Shown here piece by piece: positions 8,622-17,386 of a DNA stretch of 64,000 nt. The first letter of the stretch is position 1. Each line of letters opens with the position of its first letter. The position numbers and the translations under genes were made by a program. Source of the DNA: Bacteroidota bacterium. GTDB taxonomy: Bacteria; Bacteroidota; Bacteroidia; Chitinophagales; Chitinophagaceae. The stretch lies in contig JAFAEM010000016.1 in the NCBI GenBank assembly GCA_023424015.1, positions 62,001-126,000 of the forward strand, read 5' to 3'. The notes under the pieces are model-generated. The model ran no database searches, was not told the origin of the DNA, and worked only from the letters and a program-made list of their open reading frames with translations.

Positions 8622-9749
8622 TCAATTAAAAAGGTCTGCATTTCGCAGGATGATATTCTCTTTTGTGTATCTCAGCGAAGCCTGGTAGGCATTCTGCCGA
8701 AGCGCCTGGTATCGTTCCGGGGTCATAGCTTTCAAAGCGCCTGCCAGCTCCTTAATATCTGTATATCGGGTACAAGCTTTCTCGAGGTCATTATCCAGGG
8801 ACAGGTGCGCGGGTACAAAGAATGGCCTGGCATGCCTGATCGCGTCGGCGATATTGCCAGATGTAGTGCTGCGACCATAAGTTTCCGACACGCCATCCGC
8901 GATCATCGTATTCTGTTGTAATGGCATCCAGATAAAATGAGATTCATTGATCACTCTGTCGAACTCTGGCTGGTCCACAACTGGGGTATGAAAAATGACC
9001 AGATTACTATTTTCCTTTTGGTGTTCTCTGCATCGTTCAAGGATCTGTTCACTAAACCCTTTTTTAAATGTACCTAACAGTGTGATTTTTATATTGAAGT
9101 TTTGCCGGTCAGCTTCCGCCAGCAGATCAAATACCCGGTCATAGTTTCTCCTCCTCCGGTCAATTGAGCCGGGAATAGTCAGTTTTAGTTGTTCGCCTGC
9201 TGAAAATTCAAGAGGAGTATAAGTTTCCGGGTCAAAAAAGCTTCCAGATATATTGAATACTTTTTTTGAAGCTGGAAGTTTTGATTCCAGGTAAGTCTTC
9301 ATAGTTTCGGAAAGCACATTGAATCGGGGGATCAACCTAATCAATTTTCGTTTACCCCAGTGTCTGACCAGCCGTCGTATACTGAATGCCGGCTTATATT
9401 CAAAGAAACCATTGATGTCGTGAAGCGTTAATATTGTTTTGTGGGCGTTCAATCTTTGTATCCAATTGGCGTAAACGATGAAATTATCTTCAATGGTATC
9501 AAAATAATACAGATCAAAGTTTTCCTCCTGCAGGGTCTTAAACATGCGGGTGATAAAACCACGGTTGGGTTCGCCGGGTTGTTGAACCACCCAGTTGTAT
9601 TCACTCATTTTACTGCCCAGCATCAGTTCGAGTTGCCGGTACGAATCCTGGTCAATAAAGACGGTAGTTCGGTTTTGTCCATTATCAAATAAAGACAGTA
9701 GCGTATAGGCGACTTCGAAATGACCTTTTTCTATAAGCGCGATCTTCAT
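8622..9749 (-). CDS. GT-B-like glycosyltransferase of the polysaccharide locus
   Basis: Protein of 375 aa, predicted cytosolic or membrane-associated. The C-terminal half has the layout of a retaining GT-B enzyme: IPGSIDRRRRNYD near residue 190 opens the second Rossmann domain, LLGTFKKGF follows, and a donor-site-like stretch GNIADAIRHARPFFVP lies near 300. I do not recognise a specific family or sugar. It is the last gene of a minus-strand run from 14486, 15 bases after the FkbM-type gene, so a role in building the exported glycan is inferred from context. It could instead modify proteins. Confidence 0.65.
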   Translation of the reverse strand: MKIALIEKGHFEVAYTLLSLFDNGQNRTTVFIDQDSYRQLELMLGSKMSEYNWVVQQPGEPNRGFITRMFKTLQEENFDLYYFDTIEDNFIVYANWIQRLNAHKTILTLHDINGFFEYKPAFSIRRLVRHWGKRKLIRLIPRFNVLSETMKTYLESKLPASKKVFNISGSFFDPETYTPLEFSAGEQLKLTIPGSIDRRRRNYDRVFDLLAEADRQNFNIKITLLGTFKKGFSEQILERCREHQKENSNLVIFHTPVVDQPEFDRVINESHFIWMPLQQNTMIADGVSETYGRSTTSGNIADAIRHARPFFVPAHLSLDNDLEKACTRYTDIKELAGALKAMTPERYQALRQNAYQASLRYTKENIILRNADLFN

Positions 9750-9764
9750 CTTTGCTGACCTGTT

Positions 9765-10565
9765 TTAAAGATTCATTTTGACGACAATTTCAAAATGGGT
9801 TATTCGGCTGCCCGCCACCCAGTCCCGGAGTTCATTAAATGAGAAAAATTTTTCAAATAGCAATTGCTCATTTTCTGCAACGTTGAATCTGGCGTCTTTA
9901 TCCAGCCGTTCGATCTCTGCCAGGCAATTATGTATTGCCGCGAGTCCATCGGGCAGCATGGCTTCAAACGTTAGGCAGGATATCCTGTTACTGAGGCCTT
10001 TTAACACCTTCTCTTCGAACCCCTCCACGTCTATTTTAATAAAATCAGGCTGGCCGTATTTTTCAATGAGCCGGTCCAGCGTGACAGTCTCCACCGCTAC
10101 CCGTTCTGTAAAACTGATCTTTTCATTCCATTTCTCAACGTTGTCGCTTTCGAGAAGTTCTTTCCAGTCATCACTAAGCGTATTAAATGCCGACGCCGGG
10201 TGGTGTATATGCATAAAGCTGGTCCCCGTAACATTGCTTACCGCTTTGTTTTCCAAATACACGCAACCTTTTTTGTGACGAAAACGTATGCTCAATACTT
10301 TGAAGTTCTCTTTGTCGGGTTCCACGCATACAACTTTCCTGGCGATATGAAGAAAAGCGGCAGTTTTGTGACCATCATATGCGCCAATATCGAAGATAAG
10401 CCCACAGGGAGAAAGAAAGGATTTGTAAAAAGCGATCTCACTTTTTTCAGCGGCAATGATTTCGGGTTTGAATATTCTTTGGTACAGGCGAAAGACGAAA
10501 GAATACCGGAGTGGGAGGTAGATATTATTGTCCTGTAGTATTGTTTTTATCTTGTTTTTCATCAA
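9765..10565 (-). CDS. FkbM family methyltransferase
   Basis: SAM-dependent methyltransferase of 266 aa. Motif I is LIFDIGAYDGHKTAAF at about residues 56-71, the acidic strand-2 end is VVCVEPDKENFKVL near 90, and the FkbM hallmark PDFIKIDVEGFEEKVLKGL lies near 175. Members usually O-methylate sugars or polyketides. Here it lies between two glycosyltransferases in the exporter operon, so capping or decoration of the surface glycan is the likely job (inference). A basic, partly hydrophobic N-terminus of about 35 residues precedes the domain. Confidence 0.85.
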   Translation of the reverse strand: MMKNKIKTILQDNNIYLPLRYSFVFRLYQRIFKPEIIAAEKSEIAFYKSFLSPCGLIFDIGAYDGHKTAAFLHIARKVVCVEPDKENFKVLSIRFRHKKGCVYLENKAVSNVTGTSFMHIHHPASAFNTLSDDWKELLESDNVEKWNEKISFTERVAVETVTLDRLIEKYGQPDFIKIDVEGFEEKVLKGLSNRISCLTFEAMLPDGLAAIHNCLAEIERLDKDARFNVAENEQLLFEKFFSFNELRDWVAGSRITHFEIVVKMNL

Positions 10566-10592
10566 GTATCAATATGTGGCTCCGCGATTTCT

Positions 10593-11573
10593 TCATTCAC
10601 GCATGCCCCAGATCGTTTCCGGCTCAAAATAGTTACTTTTCTTTCTAAAAATTTTTATTGCCGCGATTTTGGCTGTAATCCTTGCAGCCAGCGAAAAGTC
10701 TGTTTTAAAATAATATCTTAATATACGCCAGGCTTTCTTCGGGCCATCTTCTAAAATTCCGAATGCAAGACTATTAAAAGTGAAATAGTCGATCATTTTC
10801 TTTTTATCCGTTATTCGGTTGTTATGTAACAGCAATTTTAGTATCCGGAAACATTCTTTGCGTGAAGTGACGAGTTCCACGCCCGAGGAATGACTTTTTT
10901 GATAGATCCGGTAATGATTTAAAGGTTTTTGGCAATAATAAATATTTCCCGCCATCGTCGCCCGGAGTAAAAAATACCAATCGCCATGGAAGTAAAACTC
11001 ATGGATCCCACCGGCATTTTCCCTCGCCAGTTCCAACCTGATCACAGCGCTACTCATATTGTTTATGGTGCAATCGTATTTGAGACTCTCATTTACTTCG
11101 GTAATGCCATCTTTAAAGTAAGAATTAGACCATTTGTTGGTCTTAAAGACGCGATTTTTCCGTTCAGAGAATTTCTCGGCATATTGTTTACCGTTTTCAT
11201 CCAGCACATAACTATCGCAATAAAAAATATCTACGTTGGGATAGTTTTGAATAGCCCTGAGCGCTTCTTCCAGGAAACCCGGTTCTGCGATATCATCACT
11301 TTCGGCGATCCACACCCAGTGGCCGGTGGCGAGGGCAAGCCCTTGTCTCCAAATTCCGAAGGGTGAACCGCTGTTTTGTTTGTTAACTATAATATGGGAA
11401 AATTTTGGATGGTTTTGATATTGTTCCAGCACAGCAGCGCTATTATCCGTGGAAGCATCATCGATGACGATGATCTCAAAATCCTGCACGGTCTGATTTA
11501 ATATGGATTCTATCCGTTCTTCCAGGAACCGGGCATGATTATAACTTGGTATCAGGATCGAAAACGCAGGCAT
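10593..11573 (-). CDS. Glycosyltransferase family 2
   Basis: GT-A glycosyltransferase of 326 aa. It opens MPAFSILIPSYNHARFLEERI, then VIDDASTDNSAAVL near residue 38 and VWIAESDDIAEPGFLEEAL near 88, where the DD is the metal- and nucleotide-sugar-binding pair. The C-terminal third is helical and basic. It starts 1 base after the stop of the methyltransferase gene (11575) when read along the minus strand, so translation is probably coupled. The sugar and acceptor are unknown. Confidence 0.85.
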   Translation of the reverse strand: MPAFSILIPSYNHARFLEERIESILNQTVQDFEIIVIDDASTDNSAAVLEQYQNHPKFSHIIVNKQNSGSPFGIWRQGLALATGHWVWIAESDDIAEPGFLEEALRAIQNYPNVDIFYCDSYVLDENGKQYAEKFSERKNRVFKTNKWSNSYFKDGITEVNESLKYDCTINNMSSAVIRLELARENAGGIHEFYFHGDWYFLLRATMAGNIYYCQKPLNHYRIYQKSHSSGVELVTSRKECFRILKLLLHNNRITDKKKMIDYFTFNSLAFGILEDGPKKAWRILRYYFKTDFSLAARITAKIAAIKIFRKKSNYFEPETIWGMRE

Positions 11574-11574
11574 C

Positions 11575-12408
11575 TTATTTTTCTTTGGGTCCGGTGAAAA
11601 GACGATACAGCGATTTAAACGGCCAGAGCAGGAAATGACCTGTCTTATAGCTTAATGTTCCTTGTATGCTTTTAGCTTTTTCTGAAAGCAGGTAGTCGAG
11701 TGCCCACCTGCTTGTAAAAACGCTGGATGTAGTTGGCGGGATTTCCTGGTCTGAGCAGAATGCAATCAGGTATATTGGATCGATAAAGGCTGTTTTTTTT
11801 ATTTCACTAAAATCACCCTGATATAAGTTGCCTTTGATATCGTTTTCGCCGGCGATAACAGAGCCAAGTGTCAAATTCTGATTCAATATCGTGCGAAATT
11901 TGAATTGTGTTGCGAGCAGTTTTTCAAATTCGCGAAGATTTAGTTCTTTGTAATGAAAAGGATTGGTTTGGCCATTTAGTAATTTCGTATACGCGAGTTT
12001 TTCGGGTGTAGACATGATTAGGAGCCCTCCGGGTTTTAGCACCCGTTTTATTTCCCTTAGCATCTGCTCCTGCTTTTCGGTGTGTTCGATGGTTTCAAAA
12101 CTCACCACCACATCAAATGCCTGGGCGGCAGAGGGTATATTTTCCGCCTCTCCTCGAAGAAACTCAAGGTTTTTAGCGTTGTATTTTTCTTTCGCCAGTT
12201 GGATGGTTTTATCGTCGACATCAACCCCAACAACTTTTTCTGCTTCCCGGGCAATCAGGTTTGATCCATATCCTTCACCACAAGCGATATCCAGCACGGT
12301 TTTACCGCGGGTATATTCCATGGCAAGCGCGTAGCGGTGAAGATGTTCTATCGTCACTTCGTTATAGACAAATGTCTCGAGCCTTTCACCGGTCCAGTCT
12401 TTTGCCAT
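11575..12408 (-). CDS. Class I SAM-dependent methyltransferase
   Basis: Methyltransferase of about 277 aa. Motif I is TVLDIACGEGYGSN, followed by VVGVDVDD, DVVVSFETIEH and PGGLLIMSTPE in the right order. The open frame extends to ATG 12432, overlapping the exporter ATPase gene by 22 bases; the internal ATG at 12408 (MAKDWTGERLETF) starts just past that stop, and GGGAGA lies upstream, so I chose it with moderate certainty. It is part of the polysaccharide-export run and may methylate the glycan end, which in ABC-exported O-antigens can set chain length (family knowledge, not shown here). Confidence 0.78.
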   Translation of the reverse strand: MAKDWTGERLETFVYNEVTIEHLHRYALAMEYTRGKTVLDIACGEGYGSNLIAREAEKVVGVDVDDKTIQLAKEKYNAKNLEFLRGEAENIPSAAQAFDVVVSFETIEHTEKQEQMLREIKRVLKPGGLLIMSTPEKLAYTKLLNGQTNPFHYKELNLREFEKLLATQFKFRTILNQNLTLGSVIAGENDIKGNLYQGDFSEIKKTAFIDPIYLIAFCSDQEIPPTTSSVFTSRWALDYLLSEKAKSIQGTLSYKTGHFLLWPFKSLYRLFTGPKEK

Positions 12409-12410
12409 GC

Positions 12411-13661
12411 TCAGATATTTTTGATCTCCCATTTCAGTAAAGGTCGTACCACACCCGGGAAATCCCCGGCGCTGTCGCCCCTGGCGGTTTCTTCATCAAA
12501 TGCTTCGTGAATGGTAAAAGTCAGCACGTCGCGTTCGTGAAAATGGATTATATTTTTAAGGTGATTAAAAATAGCGCTGCTTACAACATAGGTCCCGAGG
12601 TTTAGTAAATTACCCGGTATCCATACCACAGAGGTATAAATACCCTTTGGGTGTGGGCTGCGGTAAAAATCTGTCTGCACGCTGTGTGTGTCAAAAACGT
12701 TTACTCCCTGCTCGTTGTAAATATTATGCCCCAGCCATAGTACCTGGCCTTCTTCCAGCACTTCATACTCCATCGTGATCCCCACTTCTTCAGTCACCCT
12801 GAATGTTCCTGTTCTATCATTCGACCTGTTGATAGCTTTTACCGAACGAAGTTTTACATATTGATTACCTGGCCTTCGGTCAGCATCACCTGGCTGATCC
12901 GCTTTTTCACTAATTGAAGAAAAGTAAGCCTGGATTGCAGAGGCGGGACTACCCTCAAAACTTATTTTTCCCTGTTCCAGAAAAATACCACGAGTGCACA
13001 GGGAAGTGATATAGGACATGTTGTGACTCACAAATAATATCGTCCGTCCTTCTTTGCGGCTTACCTCTTCCATTTTGCCAATACATTTCTTTTGAAACTC
13101 CATGTCACCTACCGCCAGCACTTCATCTATCAACAATATTTCTGGTTCCAGGTGTGCGGCTACCGCAAATGCCAGCCGGAGCTGCATGCCGCTACTATAG
13201 TGTTTTAATGGAGTATCGAGGAATTTTTCTACGCCACTGAAGTCGACAATAGCATCGAATTGCCTGACGATCTCGGCTTTTTTTAACCCGAGTATGGAAC
13301 CGTTGAGGAATATGTTTTCGCGACCCGTCAGTTCAGGATGAAAACCCGTGCCTACCTCCAGCAAACTGGCCAGCCTCCCACGAATAATGGCTTCACCGGT
13401 GGTAGGCCAGGTAATACGACTGAGTATTTTAAGTAAAGTGCTTTTACCAGCTCCGTTTCTCCCAATGATCCCGATCCTTTCCCCGCTTTCGACTTTGAGG
13501 TCGATATCCTGCAAAGCCCAGAAATCTTCATGCCTGCTTTTGCCTTTAGAGAAAACGGATTTTATTCCATGGCTGATCACATCGCGCAGGGCGAGATAAC
13601 TCTCATTGCTGCGAAGGCTGTATTTTTTACCGAGTTGTTTTATTTCGATGATCGGCTTCAT
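12411..13661 (-). CDS. Polysaccharide ABC exporter ATPase, Wzt-like
   Basis: ATP-binding subunit of 416 aa that powers export of a lipid-linked glycan across the inner membrane. Walker A is GIIGRNGAGKST near residues 64-75, the signature is YSSGMQLRLAFA near 155, Walker B is ILLIDEVLAVGD, and the switch histidine is in LFVSHNM. Residues about 265-410 form an extra C-terminal domain like the Wzt carbohydrate-binding module, which typically recognises a modified chain end. It follows the permease gene with a 3-base gap. Two methyltransferases downstream fit an end-capping mechanism. Confidence 0.9.
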   Translation of the reverse strand: MKPIIEIKQLGKKYSLRSNESYLALRDVISHGIKSVFSKGKSRHEDFWALQDIDLKVESGERIGIIGRNGAGKSTLLKILSRITWPTTGEAIIRGRLASLLEVGTGFHPELTGRENIFLNGSILGLKKAEIVRQFDAIVDFSGVEKFLDTPLKHYSSGMQLRLAFAVAAHLEPEILLIDEVLAVGDMEFQKKCIGKMEEVSRKEGRTILFVSHNMSYITSLCTRGIFLEQGKISFEGSPASAIQAYFSSISEKADQPGDADRRPGNQYVKLRSVKAINRSNDRTGTFRVTEEVGITMEYEVLEEGQVLWLGHNIYNEQGVNVFDTHSVQTDFYRSPHPKGIYTSVVWIPGNLLNLGTYVVSSAIFNHLKNIIHFHERDVLTFTIHEAFDEETARGDSAGDFPGVVRPLLKWEIKNI

Positions 13662-13664
13662 GGC

Positions 13665-14486
13665 TTATACCAGGTCGGCAAAATAGGTTTCTGTTTTCTT
13701 AAAATAAAATAAACCAACTGCCACGAAAAACAAAAGCGATACGAGGCTGATACATACACCCGGCCAGTAGATGCCTGCATCACTAAGCGGCTGGCGGAAT
13801 ATCTCCAGGGCACCATTTAGTGGATTGAGATAAAACAATGACCTTGCCCAGCCCGACGTAATATTATGGATAGAATAAACAACCTGAGAACCAAAAAATA
13901 AAAATTGTATGGAGAAGGGGAGCAGGTAGCGAAAATCGCGGTACTTCACATTCAATGCGCCGATAAGCGTACCTACACCAAATGATGAAAGGAAGGTCAT
14001 GGCAATAGCCAAGGGAAAATAAACCAGGGCCGTCCAACTCAGCGGCTGGCGGAAAATGATCAGCAACATAAAGAGTACACAAAAGGCAAAAAGGAAATCA
14101 ACCAGGGCTGTCAGCAGCGAGGACAGAGGTATGAGTATGCGTGGAAAATAAATTTTACGGATGATAGGCGCGTTGGTCAGCAGGCTTTCACTGCTATTGG
14201 TGATACCTGAAGAAAAAAGCCCCCAGAGTATGAGACCCGAAAAGGCATAGACCGGGTAATGTGTCCCGGTATCGATACGAAGCGTACGTGAAAAGATAAA
14301 GTAGAAAATTGCCATCAGCAACACCGGCTGAAGAACAGCCCAAAGAATACCTAGCCAGGTTTGCTTGTATTTCACTTTGATATCACGCCAGGTAAAAAAG
14401 TATAGCAATTCCCGGTTGTCCCAGATCTCCGAAAGCTGGAAGGAAAGCGGTCTGGCCGGCCTGATTCTTATTTCTGCTTCCTTCAT
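13665..14486 (-). CDS. Polysaccharide ABC exporter permease, Wzm-like (ABC-2 type)
   Basis: Integral inner-membrane subunit of about 273 aa with six predicted helices. It carries the typical N-terminal amphipathic segment (LSEIWDNRELLYFFTWRDIK), then KYKQTWLGILWAVLQP before the first membrane helix. ATG 14486 is preferred because the family N-terminus starts there; an upstream in-frame ATG at 14609 would overlap the divergent gene and its promoter. It is the first gene of the minus-strand operon and pairs with the ATPase gene 3 bases downstream. Confidence 0.88.
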   Translation of the reverse strand: MKEAEIRIRPARPLSFQLSEIWDNRELLYFFTWRDIKVKYKQTWLGILWAVLQPVLLMAIFYFIFSRTLRIDTGTHYPVYAFSGLILWGLFSSGITNSSESLLTNAPIIRKIYFPRILIPLSSLLTALVDFLFAFCVLFMLLIIFRQPLSWTALVYFPLAIAMTFLSSFGVGTLIGALNVKYRDFRYLLPFSIQFLFFGSQVVYSIHNITSGWARSLFYLNPLNGALEIFRQPLSDAGIYWPGVCISLVSLLFFVAVGLFYFKKTETYFADLV

Positions 14487-14503
14487 CAGTGTATTGGGTT
14501 TGA

Positions 14504-14538
14504 TTTGTAAATATAGGGAAAAGAGATGCTTATCTTCG
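14504..14538 (+). promoter_or_regulatory. Candidate promoter of the divergent glycosyltransferase gene
   Basis: TTTG at 14504-14507 and TATCTTCG at 14531-14538 are 23 bases apart, in keeping with the phylum's -33/-7 pattern. A start site near 14545 would fall downstream of the most 5' ATG (14526), which argues that translation begins at ATG 14559. Confidence 0.5.
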
Positions 14539-14558
14539 GGGCGGTTAGCACCAGCACC

Positions 14559-15587
14559 ATGGCGGAAAAATATTTTATACAACAATATCTTGGACAACAC
14601 TATCAGCATGGCGGAGCAGGCCTGGTGGATGCCGAACGAATATTGTTGAACGAGGGATACCGTCCCCTTGTCTTACCGCATCAGCAAAGCTTCTCATGGC
14701 TGGCCAAAGGCTCCCGTTTATTTAGCTTGTTCAAAATTGTGTTACGTGTTCGGAAAGGTGCGGACATTGTATTCCTGTATCCCGGTTATGCAAGGTTGGC
14801 CCAACTGCTCGTCAGGTTATTACTCAGGTACCGAAAGGATACCCGCCTGATCTGTTTCCTGACCGATATTGATGGTATCAAAGATGGTGACGACGGTAAA
14901 CTGAAGAAAGAGATATCCTTTTTCAAGCGCCTCAAATATTTCATTGTTCACAATGAGCGAATGAAACAATGGCTTAATGAGAATGTGGGCGGGGTTCAGT
15001 CGGTAGAGACAGATTTTTTTGACTTTCTTGCCAGTCCATCCGTTCAGCCACGAACGATCTCTCCTAATATCGTTTTTGCGGGAAATCTTTCTAAAAGCCA
15101 ATTCCTGGAGCAGATGGGTCTGATACAACAGGAACAACCGGATCTGCATTTTGATATTTACGGGCCACATCAAACGCTGGAAATGCTCGCCCAACCAAAC
15201 CTGTCATGGCATGGGGTCGACGATCCTTACGGGTTACCGCAAAAACTAAAAGGTTCATTTGGTTTGCTATGGGATGGGACAAGCATCCGGGGGATGGATG
15301 GCAGTATAGGCAGGTATATGAAGTATATCAGTCATCACAAATTGTCGCTGTATATCCTCAGCGGGCTGCCGATCATTGTCCCCGCAGCAAGTGCAGGTGA
15401 GTACCTGGTGAAAAAATATAAGATCGGGGTTGCTGTAAACAATATATCGGGTATCGAAGAAGCTATCAACGCTTTGTCGGAAGACCAATATCAGCAGATG
15501 CGAAAAAATATGCAGCCACTCGCGAAAAAAATCAGCACGGGTGGCTGCCTGAAAGATGCACTACAGAAATTATTGGCAGGCAACTAG
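14559..15587 (+). CDS. GT-B-like glycosyltransferase, galactofuranosyltransferase-like
   Basis: Protein of about 342 aa. An N-terminal half with AEKYFIQQYLGQHY and HGGAGLVDAERIL, a middle segment LICFLTDIDGIKDG, then ISPNIVFAGNLSKSQFL starting the second domain, and a C-terminal donor-side region GLPIIVPAASAGEYLVKKY. The overall pattern resembles bacterial galactofuranosyltransferases, but I cannot confirm the sugar. Start 14559 is chosen over 14526 because of the promoter at 14504-14538. It is divergent from the ABC exporter genes and probably acts on the same glycan. Confidence 0.7.
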   Translation: MAEKYFIQQYLGQHYQHGGAGLVDAERILLNEGYRPLVLPHQQSFSWLAKGSRLFSLFKIVLRVRKGADIVFLYPGYARLAQLLVRLLLRYRKDTRLICFLTDIDGIKDGDDGKLKKEISFFKRLKYFIVHNERMKQWLNENVGGVQSVETDFFDFLASPSVQPRTISPNIVFAGNLSKSQFLEQMGLIQQEQPDLHFDIYGPHQTLEMLAQPNLSWHGVDDPYGLPQKLKGSFGLLWDGTSIRGMDGSIGRYMKYISHHKLSLYILSGLPIIVPAASAGEYLVKKYKIGVAVNNISGIEEAINALSEDQYQQMRKNMQPLAKKISTGGCLKDALQKLLAGN

Positions 15588-15630
15588 TGTTAGGTCAACC
15601 ATATTTTGATGGTTCCTCTTATTGTAGCCG

Positions 15631-15708
15631 CGAGCTTCGAGCTGTGAGCTACGAGTCCTCAAATTTCCTAGTCAAACGATCGGTCTCGAAGCTCGTAGCT
15701 CATAGCTT
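15631..15708. repeat. Intergenic hairpin repeat, copy A (AGCTCGTAGCTCATAGCT type)
   Basis: Left arm 15640-15655 pairs with right arm 15692-15707 (16 pairs, one wobble) across a 36-base loop. In an alternative folding 15631-15641 pairs perfectly with 15685-15695 over 11 bases. The arms consist of overlapping AGCT-centred units. It lies between two convergent genes, so it may act as a two-way terminator. A related copy lies at 19142-19200. Confidence 0.7.
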
Positions 15709-15760
15709 GTTGAAGCAACATTTTAACCTTGACACGACACCAGATTCGTATCAGTATAGC

Positions 15761-16684
15761 CTATATCTTTAAATTCTTCATATAAGCCGCATTGGCTTCC
15801 ACTGATTTTAATGGTGTGGTGCCTTCATATTTTTCCTGTTCAACGATATAGTATTCCATACCGTTCTGGCTTGCTGTTTTCAGCAATTTAGAAAAATCGA
15901 GGCTGCCTGTTCCCAGGTCGACTGATGCGTCATGATCTGCAGGCGTGGCGCCTTTCGCGCGGTCTTTTACATGGCAGAGCCGGAAACGATTCTTATATTT
16001 TTTCAACCAGGCCTCGGTGTCCTGTCCTGCCGCAGCAACCCAGTAAATATCCATTTCATAATCAACCAGGTCAGGATCGGTATTATTCATCATTACGTCC
16101 TGTCCCAATTGTCCATCGATTGGCTCAAAGGAATATGCATGGTTGTGGTACGCAAACCGGATCCCGTTCTTTTTACATATTTCTCCGCGCTTATTGAACT
16201 CGTCAGCCGCCTTTTTAAAGTCATCGATTTTTTTCTGTGGCCCGAGCCAGGGGCAGATCAGGTATTTCATACCGATCGCGGCAGCATCAGCAGCTTTCTT
16301 CTCGAAATCTTTATTGATATCACAGTGGCTGGATACGATCACCATACCCAGGTCATCCATGTATTTTTTGAAATCGGTATTACTCATGCCCCAGAACATT
16401 CCGTCTTTTCCTTCAAAACTTTCGATCTGCTTATAACCAAATGATGCGACCTGTTTTAATACTCCCTTAGGGTCTTTTGGTAAATCATCACGCAGTGTGT
16501 AAAGTTGAAGCCCAAAAGCAGCCAGGGCCGTACCGGTGGCTACAGTGCCGGCGTTGGCGGCAGTTGTATCTTCTTTGCTTTCATTTTGATCATTAGAGGA
16601 AAGTTTGCAGGCCACGGGGCCGAGGGCAAGCAGGGCAGCCAGGTTGCCGCTCATTTTTAGAAATTGTCTCCTTTTGAAATCCAT
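15761..16684 (-). CDS. Exported sugar phosphate isomerase/epimerase-like TIM-barrel protein
   Basis: Protein of 307 aa from the AP-endonuclease-2-like TIM-barrel superfamily. The N-terminus MDFKRRQFLKMSG has a twin-arginine (Tat) motif followed by a hydrophobic stretch ending GPVACK, which resembles a lipobox, so export and lipid anchoring are likely. Metal-site motifs in order are YHNHAYSFE near 190, YEMDIYWV near 222, LCHVKD near 248 and YIVEQE near 290. It is the last gene of the minus arm of the sugar-oxidation island. The actual substrate is unknown; in such islands these proteins are presumed to act on keto-sugars. Confidence 0.8.
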   Translation of the reverse strand: MDFKRRQFLKMSGNLAALLALGPVACKLSSNDQNESKEDTTAANAGTVATGTALAAFGLQLYTLRDDLPKDPKGVLKQVASFGYKQIESFEGKDGMFWGMSNTDFKKYMDDLGMVIVSSHCDINKDFEKKAADAAAIGMKYLICPWLGPQKKIDDFKKAADEFNKRGEICKKNGIRFAYHNHAYSFEPIDGQLGQDVMMNNTDPDLVDYEMDIYWVAAAGQDTEAWLKKYKNRFRLCHVKDRAKGATPADHDASVDLGTGSLDFSKLLKTASQNGMEYYIVEQEKYEGTTPLKSVEANAAYMKNLKI

Positions 16685-16710
16685 TGTTAGTTTTTTTGTA
16701 ATGAGTGAAT

Positions 16711-17325
16711 TTATTCTGCCCAGGCCCTGTCACCTTTTTTGTAAGGAAGAGCGCCGTCATATTTGCCGGGCACAGCCACATGTCTTAATGCTTTGGTAGC
16801 TCCCACCTCGGAAGTAAAGAAGCCAAGCAATGTCAGTTGTTTCATCATTGTATAATAATGTGAAGGTGAGGGCTCGAATTCCTTCATCTCACGTTTTGCC
16901 TGGTCGCGCTGCTGCTGTTCTTCCACCGTTATTTTTTTATCATATTCCCGGGCTTCGTTGTCCAGTTGCAACAGTAGTTCCTGCCGCTGTTGCGGTGTCG
17001 ATTCCATAAAGGATTTGCCGTTTAATTTTTCACTGGCTTCTTCCAGGGCAGCGATACCTTTTGTAAAAGCTTCCTGCTGGCGGGCGGTATAGCAGTCGGT
17101 AACATACACCTGCATGAACTTACCTACCTCGGCCGCTTTGGCGCCAGGCGATGAAGTGGCGGGCAGGATCGTCTCACCGATCTCATCCAACAATGAAATA
17201 TTAGCGGGTGTGAAACCAACATCGGCTTTGCCGGGTGATTTGCAACCTGTAAGGAATACTTCTCCACCAATAACGACCCCACCGGTAACCAGGGCGATCA
17301 TTTTTAATAGTTCTCTACGGTCCAT
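16711..17325 (-). CDS. Gluconate 2-dehydrogenase subunit 3 family protein (small subunit of a GMC dehydrogenase)
   Basis: Protein of 204 aa. The start MDRRELLKMIALVTGG has a twin arginine and a hydrophobic core, and LTGCK at about residue 25-29 is a lipobox, so it is probably a Tat-exported lipoprotein. The family segment FTPANISLLDEIGETILPAT follows at about 38-57. Members pair with a GMC flavoprotein lacking its own signal peptide and carry it through the Tat system. That matches the neighbour: the GMC gene lies 61 bases upstream in the same operon and has no signal sequence. Confidence 0.88.
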   Translation of the reverse strand: MDRRELLKMIALVTGGVVIGGEVFLTGCKSPGKADVGFTPANISLLDEIGETILPATSSPGAKAAEVGKFMQVYVTDCYTARQQEAFTKGIAALEEASEKLNGKSFMESTPQQRQELLLQLDNEAREYDKKITVEEQQQRDQAKREMKEFEPSPSHYYTMMKQLTLLGFFTSEVGATKALRHVAVPGKYDGALPYKKGDRAWAE

Positions 17326-17386
17326 TATAAAAAGTTTAATGTGGTTAAAATTGGTTGAAAATGGTTTAATGTAGTCAGCTATTTTG

